From assembly GCA_017542725.1 (NCBI GenBank), contig JAFXWR010000288.1, positions 1 through 13,231 of the forward strand: 13,231 nucleotides of DNA, given 5' to 3'. The notes beneath the pieces were generated by a model. That model worked only from the letters and a program-made list of their open reading frames with translations, was not told the DNA's origin and did not search any database. This DNA is from Lachnospiraceae bacterium. Lineage in GTDB: Bacteria; Bacillota_A; Clostridia; Lachnospirales; Lachnospiraceae. A program made the translations under genes and the position numbers. Of this stretch, positions 1-8,309 are shown in pieces. How positions within the stretch are numbered: position 1 is the first letter of the stretch; every line of letters begins with the position of its first letter.

Positions 1-542
1 GATTCTAATTCATTATTTTCTACCGCATGGACTATATAGTCAGCTGGCTCTACATACACGCTCATGAAACTATCTGCATTGCTAGTTAAGTCACTTAAGT
101 ATTCACTTTTACAAGTTGCAGTAGTTGCTATAATCAATAGTTTTTTTCTATTTCTTGTGATTTTTATTTTATTATCTCTATCGTATGTTATAGTTTGATT
201 TGTGAGTACAAGCCCTGAAGTAAGCATAGGTGCGAAATTAGGGTAAGTGCCTATGATTTTGATGTCTGGAAATTTTTTGTTAAAAGCTGGCATATCGCTA
301 GTAGACATAGTATTGCATGCGATGACTACGGTTTTTGCATCCCTTTTGTAGAATCTGCTGATAATATTTTTGCCTATTTTGACAAGCTCTTTTTTGCTCT
401 TTCTGCCATAGGGAAAATGGTTAGAATCTGCATAATAAACATAGTTTTCGTATGGCATAAGGCTTATTAAGTTATTTAATACCGAAATGCCACCAAGTCC
501 TGAGTCAAAAACACCTATAAAATTGTTAGCATCGTAATTCAT
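1..542 (-). CDS. murI: Glutamate racemase, N-terminal 180 residues (gene cut by left window edge)
   Basis: Converts L-glutamate to D-glutamate in the cytoplasm for peptidoglycan stem peptides. The frame begins with ATG at 542 on the minus strand and runs off the window at base 1, giving 180 complete codons of an expected 260-270. Family signatures are present: VFDSGLGGISVL (residues 11-22, with the active-site Asp13-Ser14), YYADSNHFPYG (36-46) and VVIACNT (72-78), whose Cys76 is the first catalytic cysteine. The second cysteine motif (CTHYP type) would lie outside the window. Two oddities: the usual IEPG-like turn after the IIG strand is replaced by TYPNF (99-103), and about 20 extra residues (roughly 110-131) precede the IIATTATCKSEY strand. 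No clear Shine-Dalgarno sequence precedes the ATG. It is divergent from murB, another wall-precursor gene. A different Asp/Glu racemase-family member is possible but less likely. Confidence 0.85.
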   Translation of the reverse strand, partial: MNYDANNFIGVFDSGLGGISVLNNLISLMPYENYVYYADSNHFPYGRKSKKELVKIGKNIISRFYKRDAKTVVIACNTMSTSDMPAFNKKFPDIKIIGTYPNFAPMLTSGLVLTNQTITYDRDNKIKITRNRKKLLIIATTATCKSEYLSDLTSNADSFMSVYVEPADYIVHAVENNELE

Positions 543-626
543 ACTTTAATAATTTTATCATTTATGGTAAAATAAAACAATAGTTTGACCTAAAAATGCC
601 AAAAATCGATAAAATAAGGGGTAGGT
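543..626. promoter_or_regulatory. Divergent intergenic region with candidate back-to-back promoters for murI and murB
   Basis: This 84-base A/T-rich gap must hold the start signals for both directions. Toward murB there is TTGACC (585-590), a 17-base spacer and GATAAA (608-613). Toward murI, on the minus strand, there is TTGTTT (bases 580-575), a 17-base spacer and TAAAAT (557-552). The two -35 boxes would lie only 4 bases apart. Both predicted start points fall very close to the start codons. For murB the start would fall inside the AAGGGG ribosome site (616-621), so the boxes may not be the exact ones used. No terminator or riboswitch-like fold was recognised. The boxes were matched by eye to the housekeeping sigma consensus. 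Confidence 0.3.
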
Positions 627-1493
627 ATGAAAATTTATAAAAAAGAGCCATTGAAAAATTTCACAAGTTTTAAGATAGGAGGGGATGCGGATATTATAGC
701 TGAGCCAAAAGATATCAAAGAGCTAGTGGAATTAATAAAATTTTTAAGAAATAAAGGTATTATATTTTATATTTTAGGAAATGGCACAAATGTGCTAGTG
801 TCAGATAAGGGCGTAAGAGGCTGTGTAGTTCATCTTGGCAAAAATCTATCAAAAATTAAAGTAAATGGTACAAAGATAGAAGCAGAGCCTGGAGCATTAC
901 TATCAGAAATCGCACAAACAGCTTTTAAAAATAAGTTACAAGGATTTGAAGAATTAAGTGGAATTCCGGGAAGTATAGGTGGGGCAGTCGCTATGAATGC
1001 TGGCGCCTATGGTAAGGAAATTAAAGATGTTGTTACAAGTGTCAATGCAATAAATGAGAATGGCAGAGTAGTGAAACTTAGTAAAGATGCATTAGATTTT
1101 TCGTATAGAAGATCTTCAATTTTAGAGAAGAATTATATAGTTACATCGGTTACCATAAATTTAGTTGATGGCAATAAGGATGAGATTAAGGCAAATATGG
1201 AAAAGTATGCTGAACTTAGAAAAAATAAGCAGCCATTAGAGTGGCCATCTGCAGGTTCTACATTTAAAAGGCCGGAAGGAAAATATGCTGCTCTTCTTAT
1301 AAAAGACAGTAATCTCATGGGTGAAAATGTAGGAGATGCAGAAGTTTCAATGAAGCATGCTGGATTTATAATTAATAAAGGTAATGCTAAAGCAAGCGAT
1401 GTATATAAACTAATGAATATAATTAAGACTGACGTTAAAACATATTTTAATGTCGACTTAGAGCCAGAAGTTAAACTTTGGGGTAAGTTCTAG
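627..1493 (+). CDS. murB: UDP-N-acetylenolpyruvoylglucosamine reductase (MurB)
   Basis: FAD- and NADPH-dependent cytoplasmic enzyme that reduces UDP-GlcNAc-enolpyruvate to UDP-MurNAc, the second committed step of peptidoglycan precursor synthesis. The 288 residues are full length for the family. The FAD-binding domain shows NFTSFKIGG (11-19), LGNGTNVLVSD (50-60) and GIPGSIGGAVAMNAGAYG (112-129). The substrate-binding part has FSYRRS (158-163), PSAGSTFKRPEG (207-218, with Ser211 as the likely proton donor), HAGFIINKGNA (244-254) and a C-terminal LEPEV (278-282) carrying the conserved glutamate. ATG 627 is preceded by AAGGGG (616-621) at good spacing. It is the first gene of the plus-strand series. 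In many Firmicutes it is followed by rapZ and yvcK, but here whiA begins only 7 bases after the stop. Confidence 0.97.
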   Translation: MKIYKKEPLKNFTSFKIGGDADIIAEPKDIKELVELIKFLRNKGIIFYILGNGTNVLVSDKGVRGCVVHLGKNLSKIKVNGTKIEAEPGALLSEIAQTAFKNKLQGFEELSGIPGSIGGAVAMNAGAYGKEIKDVVTSVNAINENGRVVKLSKDALDFSYRRSSILEKNYIVTSVTINLVDGNKDEIKANMEKYAELRKNKQPLEWPSAGSTFKRPEGKYAALLIKDSNLMGENVGDAEVSMKHAGFIINKGNAKASDVYKLMNIIKTDVKTYFNVDLEPEVKLWGKF

Positions 1494-1500
1494 CTTTTAT

Positions 1501-2148
1501 ATGAAGAGTACTTTTACAAAAAAGGTAAAAGATGAGATTAGCAAACATATAAGCAAAAATTATAAGGTCGACTTGTCAAAAGCGAGCTTTGATAAACTTG
1601 AGATAAAAAAAGATTTAAGAGTTAAATTTCTAAAGTACGGCATGATTTATGATCCAAATAGTGCACATCGCATAGAGTATAGATTTAGAAATATCAAAGT
1701 GGCAAATACAACATTACAAGAACTATCTATATATGGAATACCAGGAAAGATTAGTATCAATGAAGAAAAAAAAGTGGCAGTGGTATATGTTGGTGATGCA
1801 AAAAATGTGATGGCGCTTATGAAACTTCTTGGATGTCAAACTACACTTAAATCATATAATAAGATTTATGATTTTAAACAAAGAGCGCTTGAAACAAATA
1901 GGCAAGTGAATTTTGAAGCGGCTAATATAAAACGATCTGCCGATGCTGCACTAGAACAGGTTAGAATTATAGAAAAACTTTTGAAAAAAAAGAAGTTGGA
2001 CTCAATTGAGCCAGATTTAAGGACGGTCATAAGAGCTAGAATGAAGTACAAAAGAATTTCTATGACTGAGTTGGCAGACAAAATTAATCTCACAAAAAGC
2101 GCAGTCAATCATAGATTTATAAGAATTAAGAAACTTTTAGGAGAATAG
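1501..2148 (+). CDS. whiA: Short WhiA-type DNA-binding protein lacking one LAGLIDADG-like repeat
   Basis: WhiA proteins are conserved Gram-positive DNA-binding proteins tied to cell division and chromosome segregation (sporulation regulator in Streptomyces). This one has 215 residues, against about 315 for the family. The N-terminal SFT..VK.EI-like start is kept (residues 3-14), followed directly by one LAGLIDADG-like unit (about 39-111). Within that unit, FLKYGMIYDP (43-52) matches the usual FL.GGS...P segment. The C-terminal helix-turn-helix domain is well kept: ETNRQVNFEAANIKRS (131-146) and ISMTELADKINLTKSAVNHR (186-205). What is missing is roughly the first LAGLIDADG-like repeat, about 95 residues. 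The 7-base gap to murB leaves no room for a frameshifted upstream part, so this looks like a genuine internal deletion. The ribosome site is weak (GGGG at about 1480-1483, far from the ATG), so translation may depend on murB. The stop codon abuts the dnaE start. Confidence 0.88.
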   Translation: MKSTFTKKVKDEISKHISKNYKVDLSKASFDKLEIKKDLRVKFLKYGMIYDPNSAHRIEYRFRNIKVANTTLQELSIYGIPGKISINEEKKVAVVYVGDAKNVMALMKLLGCQTTLKSYNKIYDFKQRALETNRQVNFEAANIKRSADAALEQVRIIEKLLKKKKLDSIEPDLRTVIRARMKYKRISMTELADKINLTKSAVNHRFIRIKKLLGE

Positions 2149-5100
2149 ATGGGATTTACACATTTACATCTACACACATCTTATAGCTTACTTGATGGTG
2201 CCGGGCGAATATCTGAGATGGTAACCAGGGCAAAAGAAATGAATCAAGACTCTATGGCCATTACTGACCATGGAGTTATGTATGGTGCTATAGATTTTTT
2301 TAAGACATGTGTAAAAAACGGTATAAAACCTATAATCGGTTCTGAAATATATGTAGTGAGTGGTTCGAGATTTGATAAGCAGGCAAATGAAGAAAGATAC
2401 CATTTGATTCTTCTGTGTGAAAATGACATTGGATACAAAAATCTATTGAAAATAGTTTCTGCTGGATTTACTGATGGGTTCTATTATAAGCCACGAGTTG
2501 ACTATGAAATCTTAAATAAGTATTCAGAAGGTCTTATCTGTCTATCGGCATGTCTTGCTGGAGAGATACCAAGAGAATTGTTAAAAGGTCAATATGCTGA
2601 AGCGAAACTTAAGGCGGAAAACCTTAAAAGTATTTTTGGTGAAAAAAATTTCTTTATTGAGATACAAAATCATGGACTTAGTGATGAACTACGAATCCAT
2701 CCCGATCTTATAAAATTAGCGAAGGAAATAAATGTAGGACTTGTCGCTACTAATGATTGCCACTACACATATAAGGAAGATAGTTTTGCCCATGACTGCC
2801 TTATATGTCTTCAGACAGGAAATAAAGTTGCAGATAGCAATAGAATGAAATATGAAAAAGAAAAGTTTTACATGACTTCTGAAGAAGAGATGAGAGAACT
2901 TTTTAAATTTTGTCCTGAGGCAGTAGACAATTCATATGAGATTGCAAAAAGATGCAAAGTCCACATAGAGTTTACTAAGTCGGCATATAACGATTTAATA
3001 TCTGCCATAGATAAAAACAAGAAAGATGGCATTATAACTGGCGATGAAAATGTGTTTAAGGAAATGGTAAAAGGGTGCGAGTACCATGTTCCAACATTTA
3101 AGGTTCCCGATGGTTTTACGAATGTAGAGTATATAAAGAAACTTACCTATGATGGACTAGAAAAGAAGTATGGATTAAAAGATAATAAGGATTCAAAAGA
3201 AATAATTGATAGAGCCAATTATGAACTTGACTTAATCATCAAAATGGGATTTGTAGATTATTTTTTGATAGTGGCGGATTATATAAAGTTTGCAAAAGAA
3301 AATGATATTCCGGTTGGTCCAGGAAGAGGTTCTTCTGTAGGTTCTATGGTTGCATATGCACTTGATATCACAGATACAGACCCTATAAAGTTTGGACTTT
3401 TCTTTGAGAGATTTCTAAATCCAGAAAGAGTGTCTATGCCCGATATTGATTCGGACTTTTGTGTTATAGGAAGAGAAGATGTTATTAATTATGTAAAAAA
3501 TGTCTATGGAAAGTTAAATGTTGCTCAGATAGTTACATTTGGTACACTTGCTGCAAAGCAGGTTATAAAGGATGTTGGTAGAGTACTTGATGTGCCGCTC
3601 ACTAAGACAACAGAACTTTCAAATTTAATTGCTAAAAGACCTATGTCTGATCAAAAATTTGCAAATCTAGACAAAATGTTAAATGCCGATATTCAAAAGT
3701 TTGCAGGCTCTGATATGGGAAATGTGTTGCAGTTTAGAAAGATGTATGAAGAGGATAGAGAGACACAGATGATAATTGACACTTCAATGAGGATAGAGGG
3801 TATACCAAGAAATGCCTCAGTTCATGCATCTGGAGTGCTTATTGCACCGGAAGAAATATCAAATTTTGTGCCTTTAGCTCGCGGCAAAGAGAATTTAGCA
3901 GGAGCCACAAAAGAAATAGGAAAGAAGGTTAGTGAAGAACAGTTTTTAGTTACCGAGTATGACATGATTACACTTGAAGAGCTTGGACTACTTAAAATGG
4001 ATTTTCTTGGACTTAGAAACTTGACAGCCATTAAAGATTGCCTTGATATTATAAAGAAAAATAAAAGTATTGAAGTTGATTTAAAAAACATACCTTATGA
4101 TGATGAAAATGTGTTTAAAATGATAGGTAGTGGAGATACTTTGGGAGTATTTCAACTTGAATCAGCTGGTATGACAAACTTTATGAGAAAACTAAAGCCT
4201 ACAGTACTTGAAGATTTGATTGCTGGTATTAGTTTATTTAGGCCAGGACCTATGGACTTTATAGATAAATATTGCGAAGGAAAGAGAAACGCAAGCAAGA
4301 TAACTTATGACCATCCTAAACTTAAATCAATACTTGAACCAACTTATGGATGTATAGTTTATCAAGAGCAGGTTATGCAGATAGTTCAGGAACTTGCTGG
4401 CTTCACATTAGGAAGAGCTGATCAAGTTCGTAGAATAATGTCAAAGAAAAAACCTGATGCACTTAAGGCTGAAAGAAATAATTTTATATATGGAAATGCA
4501 GAACTTGGTATAAAGGGATGCATCAACAATGGGGTTGATGAAAAAACTGCAAATAAAATATTTGATGAACTGACACAATTCGCATCATATGCTTTTAATA
4601 AGTCACATGCTGCTGCTTATGCAACTGTTGCATATCAAACGGCATATCTCAAGTACTATTATAAGGCTGAATTTTTCACAAGCATATGCAATTCGGTAAT
4701 ATTTAATAGAGATAAGTTGGCAGAATATGTTGGCTCAGTAATCATGAGTGGTATAAAAATCCTTCCAGTGGATATAAATAAGTCTTATGAAGAATATACT
4801 GTTGAAGGAGATGATATTCGCATGGGTTTTGCTGCACTTAAAAAGGTTGGAGCAAATATATCTTATGCCATCATAGAAGATAGAAATGATAATGGTATCT
4901 ATGAAAGTTTTACTGATGCAGTGACAAGGATGTATAATACTGGTTGCAATAAGATTGCGTTTGAAGCACTTATTATGTGTGGTGCATTTGACTCATTTAT
5001 AGGAAATCGCAATCAAAAACTACATATGTATCAAAAAGTTATTGAATCAAATTCTAAAAAGAGCAAACAGAGTATGCCAGGTGAAATTAGCATATTTGAA

Positions 5101-5871
5101 CTTTTAGAAGAGAAAGGAATAGATACAGGTATAAATATAACATCTGATGAAGAACTACTTAAAGATTATAAAGACATTGAAGATTTTTCTGATGAACAAA
5201 AACTTTTTACTGAGAAAGAATATACAGGTATATATTTATCTGGGCATCCTCTTAAAAAATACATATCATTTATTGATAAATATGTAAATGCTAAGTCTAC
5301 TAGTTTTATAAAAGACGACGATGGCAATACTGAATTAGAAGATGGAGCAAGAGTATGCATTGTGGGAATTATAGATGAAATTAAGAAAATGATGGTTAAA
5401 AAGACTGGAGAAGATATGGCGAAGCTTGTCTTATCTGATTTCAATGGCTCATTTGATGTATTAGTGTTCCATAAAAAGTATATAGAATATGCTTCAATCA
5501 TAGAAAAAAACAAGATAGTATATATAGAGGGCAGAATAAATATTGACGAGAGAAATGATAGAGGCAGCATATACATTGATAAAATGTATGATATTGAAAA
5601 ATATATTGAGATAAAAAAGAACGAGGAACTACCACCAAAAGTAAGAATCAAGTTACACTTTGATTCAAAGAATAGTTTTGTTGAGAAACATTTGGAATTG
5701 TATTCAATATTAAAATCAAATAGTGGAAAAGATTATATAGAAATAATTCTTGATACAGAAAAGCAAATGAAAATATTGAAAGAATTACCAATAACTTTAA
5801 GTAATAGTTTGATTAGCATACTGACTGATAACTATGGAAGTAATAATGTAGAGGTTTTGGATGAAAAATAG
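2149..5871 (+). CDS. dnaE: DNA polymerase III alpha subunit, DnaE type
   Basis: C-family replicative DNA polymerase; in Firmicutes DnaE usually works beside PolC, extending primers. Of 1240 residues, the PHP domain comes first with an apparently intact metal-binding set: H7, H9, D16, D40-H41, E66, H85, D203 and H205. This suggests a potentially active PHP, unlike the degenerate one of E. coli. The polymerase core has VGPGRGSSVGS (about 388-398) and PDIDSDF (431-437) with catalytic Asp432 and Asp434; the third Asp is Asp618 in LLKMDFLGLR. Next come FRPGPM, YQEQVMQI, a helix-hairpin-helix region (about 892-930) and an OB-fold (about 1066-1148). About 36 extra residues (276-311) lie between the PHP-side CKV segment and the PTFKVPDGF segment. 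The expected internal clamp-binding peptide reads GEISIF (978-983), with E in place of the usual Q. AGGAG at 2139-2143 sets the start, immediately after the whiA stop. Confidence 0.97.
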   Translation: MGFTHLHLHTSYSLLDGAGRISEMVTRAKEMNQDSMAITDHGVMYGAIDFFKTCVKNGIKPIIGSEIYVVSGSRFDKQANEERYHLILLCENDIGYKNLLKIVSAGFTDGFYYKPRVDYEILNKYSEGLICLSACLAGEIPRELLKGQYAEAKLKAENLKSIFGEKNFFIEIQNHGLSDELRIHPDLIKLAKEINVGLVATNDCHYTYKEDSFAHDCLICLQTGNKVADSNRMKYEKEKFYMTSEEEMRELFKFCPEAVDNSYEIAKRCKVHIEFTKSAYNDLISAIDKNKKDGIITGDENVFKEMVKGCEYHVPTFKVPDGFTNVEYIKKLTYDGLEKKYGLKDNKDSKEIIDRANYELDLIIKMGFVDYFLIVADYIKFAKENDIPVGPGRGSSVGSMVAYALDITDTDPIKFGLFFERFLNPERVSMPDIDSDFCVIGREDVINYVKNVYGKLNVAQIVTFGTLAAKQVIKDVGRVLDVPLTKTTELSNLIAKRPMSDQKFANLDKMLNADIQKFAGSDMGNVLQFRKMYEEDRETQMIIDTSMRIEGIPRNASVHASGVLIAPEEISNFVPLARGKENLAGATKEIGKKVSEEQFLVTEYDMITLEELGLLKMDFLGLRNLTAIKDCLDIIKKNKSIEVDLKNIPYDDENVFKMIGSGDTLGVFQLESAGMTNFMRKLKPTVLEDLIAGISLFRPGPMDFIDKYCEGKRNASKITYDHPKLKSILEPTYGCIVYQEQVMQIVQELAGFTLGRADQVRRIMSKKKPDALKAERNNFIYGNAELGIKGCINNGVDEKTANKIFDELTQFASYAFNKSHAAAYATVAYQTAYLKYYYKAEFFTSICNSVIFNRDKLAEYVGSVIMSGIKILPVDINKSYEEYTVEGDDIRMGFAALKKVGANISYAIIEDRNDNGIYESFTDAVTRMYNTGCNKIAFEALIMCGAFDSFIGNRNQKLHMYQKVIESNSKKSKQSMPGEISIFELLEEKGIDTGINITSDEELLKDYKDIEDFSDEQKLFTEKEYTGIYLSGHPLKKYISFIDKYVNAKSTSFIKDDDGNTELEDGARVCIVGIIDEIKKMMVKKTGEDMAKLVLSDFNGSFDVLVFHKKYIEYASIIEKNKIVYIEGRINIDERNDRGSIYIDKMYDIEKYIEIKKNEELPPKVRIKLHFDSKNSFVEKHLELYSILKSNSGKDYIEIILDTEKQMKILKELPITLSNSLISILTDNYGSNNVEVLDEK

Positions 5872-7687
5872 TTTGCTAGATAAAGCCATAAAAGAATTAA
5901 ATATAAAAAAATATGATGCATATTATATAAGCATTTCTAATGAGAACTTGTATGAGTTTACAAGAATTATTGACAACTATGTATTTGACTTAACGGGGTT
6001 TACAGGCGACACAGGTTCAATACTTATTACAAAAAAGAGATGCTATCTATATGTGGATGGTCGATTTACGATTCAGGCAAAAAAAGAAATTAAAGATAGA
6101 AGAATAAAAGTGATTGAGGTTAATAGAACTAATAAGAAATTTGAAGACATAGCAATGAGGCTGACCAATAATTCAAAGCTCGCTTTTAATCCAAAGAGAG
6201 AGTCAATCAATAACATATTAAAAGCTACTGAAATTTTTAGAGAAAAAAATATAGAATTAGTATTGGATGATAAATATCTTGAAAAAGAACTAAAGCTAAA
6301 TAAATCAAAATGTTTTAATATGAGTTCGGCACCTCTCTTTTTACTTGATAATAAGTATATAAGTAAAAATGCAAAAACTAAAATAAAAGAGTGCATCGCT
6401 GCTTTAAAAAGAGATGAAGATGTAAAAGGGAATATATTCTACATAACTTCTAGTCTTGAAGAGATTGCTTATCTAACTAATCTTAGATATAGATTTTGCG
6501 ACATAGATAATCATGGAGTTTTGTTTGACTCGTTTTTAATTGTTAATGATAAAAAATCAGTTTTATATGTAAAAGATTATCTTGAGAATGAGGCAATTAA
6601 ATACATTGAGAAGTCAAATATAATAGTAAAAAAATACAATGATTTTTATCCGGATTTAAAAAGCATAAAAAATAGCGATAATTATTTTCTAGATGGCAAT
6701 ATAAATAATTATTACATATATAAGTGTTTGAGAATAAGAAAAAATAATATAGTTAGATCTCCTTTAGAAATTGAAATGTCAATCAAAGGTGACTCAGAGA
6801 TTAAAGGAATAAGAAGATGCAATATTTTAGATGGAGTTGCAATCACAAAAGTTATATACAAAATTAAAAGTCAGAAAGGTAAAAATGTCGAATTAAGCGA
6901 CGAACATAAGATTAAACAATTTGTAGATAAAACGAGAATAAGAGTTGGGAAAAAGTATTATCTATGTCCAAGCTTTGAAACTATAGTAGCATACAGAGAT
7001 AATTCGGCAATTTGTCATTATACACCAACTAAAGAAAAGTGCAAAAAGATAAAAGGTGAGGGGCTACTGCTTATTGATTCTGGAGGAAATTATATATGTG
7101 GCACAACGGACATAACAAGGACCATAAGTCTTTATAAACATAAAGTTCCTGCGAAAATAAGAAAACATTACACTATAGTTTTGGAATCAATGATAAAATT
7201 ATCAATGACTAAATTTCCTTATGGTCTTACTGGATTTGAACTTGACATTATGGCTCGAAGTAAATTATACGAAAATTATTTGGATTTCAATCATGGAACA
7301 GGTCACGGAATAGGTTATGTTTCAAATGTGCACGAGGGACCTAATCGTATAGGACCAATAGTTAATAAAAATTACGAAAAAAATGTACTGCTGCCATATC
7401 AAGTTACTTCAAATGAACCAGGTTTATATTTTGAGAATAAATATGGCATAAGAATAGAAAATGATTTATTGACCATACCGCTTAAAGAAAATAAATTTGG
7501 AGAGTTTCTGGGGTTTGAAACTTTAACCATATGTCCATATGATAGAGATTTAATAGATAAAAAATATTTAAGCAAAGAATCTATAGATTTTATCAATAAG
7601 TATAATAAACTAGTTTATAAAAAACTTTCAAAATATCTTGATAAAAATGAAAGAGCCTGGTTAAAAAAAGAAACAAGAGAGGTGTGA
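5861..7687 (+). CDS. pepP: Xaa-Pro aminopeptidase (aminopeptidase P, M24 family, long three-domain form)
   Basis: Cytoplasmic dimetal peptidase that removes the N-terminal residue when proline is second. The 608 residues match the long three-domain APP class (about 600 residues, as in eukaryotic cytosolic XPNPEP1) rather than the ~440-residue E. coli form. Two creatinase-like N-terminal domains cover about 1-310; VFDLTGFTGDTGSILIT and LYVDGRF lie in the first. The C-terminal pita-bread domain carries all five metal ligands: Asp406 (LLIDSGG), Asp417 (GTTDITRT), His482 (HGTGHGIG), Glu519 (SNEPGLY) and Glu533 (GIRIEND). CPSFETIVAY...ICHY supplies the conserved histidine before them. ATG 5861 lies inside the last codons of dnaE (11-base overlap), with GAGG at 5851-5854, which suggests coupled translation. 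There is no signal peptide. The N-terminal domains diverge more than the catalytic one, and natural substrates cannot be inferred. Confidence 0.93.
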   Translation: MKNSLLDKAIKELNIKKYDAYYISISNENLYEFTRIIDNYVFDLTGFTGDTGSILITKKRCYLYVDGRFTIQAKKEIKDRRIKVIEVNRTNKKFEDIAMRLTNNSKLAFNPKRESINNILKATEIFREKNIELVLDDKYLEKELKLNKSKCFNMSSAPLFLLDNKYISKNAKTKIKECIAALKRDEDVKGNIFYITSSLEEIAYLTNLRYRFCDIDNHGVLFDSFLIVNDKKSVLYVKDYLENEAIKYIEKSNIIVKKYNDFYPDLKSIKNSDNYFLDGNINNYYIYKCLRIRKNNIVRSPLEIEMSIKGDSEIKGIRRCNILDGVAITKVIYKIKSQKGKNVELSDEHKIKQFVDKTRIRVGKKYYLCPSFETIVAYRDNSAICHYTPTKEKCKKIKGEGLLLIDSGGNYICGTTDITRTISLYKHKVPAKIRKHYTIVLESMIKLSMTKFPYGLTGFELDIMARSKLYENYLDFNHGTGHGIGYVSNVHEGPNRIGPIVNKNYEKNVLLPYQVTSNEPGLYFENKYGIRIENDLLTIPLKENKFGEFLGFETLTICPYDRDLIDKKYLSKESIDFINKYNKLVYKKLSKYLDKNERAWLKKETREV

Positions 7688-7694
7688 TTAAGTA

Positions 7695-8309
7695 ATGGAT
7701 AGTTTATTTATGGAATTTGTGCATAGTCTTTGTGTGTCTGCAGGCTGGTTTTTTACGCCATTTTTTAGAATTATATCAGTGCTTGGAGAAAAGTCGTGGT
7801 TCTTTTTGCTAATATCTTGTTTTCTATGTTTTCGCAAAAAAACTAGGTGGATAGGGGCTACTGTTATCCTTGCAATTTTTTTAGGATGGATTATAGCGGA
7901 TTTTGGACTAAAACCTTTGATTATGAGAGATAGACCTTATATGACTGGCAACTTATATTTGGATTATTGGGCGCTTGCTGGGTCATATCCTGAAACTGAT
8001 TATTCTATGCCATCGGGTCATGTTCTTGGCTGTGCAGCATTCTTCATATCACTATATATAACGAGTAGGAAAAGTGCGAGACCTTATATATCAACTATTG
8101 GAATTGTAACTGTAACGCTCATGGCATTATCAAGAATGTATTTTATGCACCATTACTTTTCTGATTGTGTTGTAGCTGTGCTTTTGGCAGTGGTTGTATC
8201 ATTTATCTCGAAAGTGATAGTGAGGATGATACATACAGCGTTTAAGGCAAACGAAGATATTGGATTTTGCAATTTTGTATTAAACTTTGATTTATTTGCT
8301 AAAAAATAA
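7695..8309 (+). CDS. PAP2-family membrane phosphatase
   Basis: Integral membrane phosphatase with about six hydrophobic segments in 204 residues. All three PAP2 catalytic motifs are intact: C1 KPLIMRDRP (73-81, KX6RP), C2 PSGH (106-109) and C3 SRMYFMHHYFSD (146-157), in which His153 is the expected nucleophile and Asp157 supports it. Such enzymes dephosphorylate lipid phosphates, including undecaprenyl pyrophosphate (BcrC/PgpB type) and phosphatidic or phosphatidylglycerol phosphates; the substrate cannot be told from sequence. A role in recycling the undecaprenyl carrier would fit the neighbouring wall and surface genes, but that is inference. ATG 7695 follows the aminopeptidase stop by 7 bases, with GAGAGG at 7677-7682 as ribosome site. 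The stop overlaps the next ATG in TAATG, which suggests translational coupling. Confidence 0.9.
   Translation: MDSLFMEFVHSLCVSAGWFFTPFFRIISVLGEKSWFFLLISCFLCFRKKTRWIGATVILAIFLGWIIADFGLKPLIMRDRPYMTGNLYLDYWALAGSYPETDYSMPSGHVLGCAAFFISLYITSRKSARPYISTIGIVTVTLMALSRMYFMHHYFSDCVVAVLLAVVVSFISKVIVRMIHTAFKANEDIGFCNFVLNFDLFAKK

Noticed and set aside
1494..1600. Frameshift or sequencing error as cause of the short whiA
   Set aside because: Only 7 bases lie upstream of the whiA ATG before the murB stop, and the frame carries the normal WhiA N-terminal start followed directly by the second repeat, so no hidden upstream piece exists.
5166..5651. A 161-codon open frame on the minus strand within dnaE
   Set aside because: It lies wholly antisense to conserved DnaE sequence (OB-fold region), and its serine-, isoleucine- and phenylalanine-rich composition is what AT-rich antisense reading produces. 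It shows no motif and no ribosome site.
6073..6396. A 107-codon minus-strand frame inside the aminopeptidase gene
   Set aside because: Antisense shadow with a Leu/Ser/Phe-rich composition; the sense strand is a clear, intact aminopeptidase.
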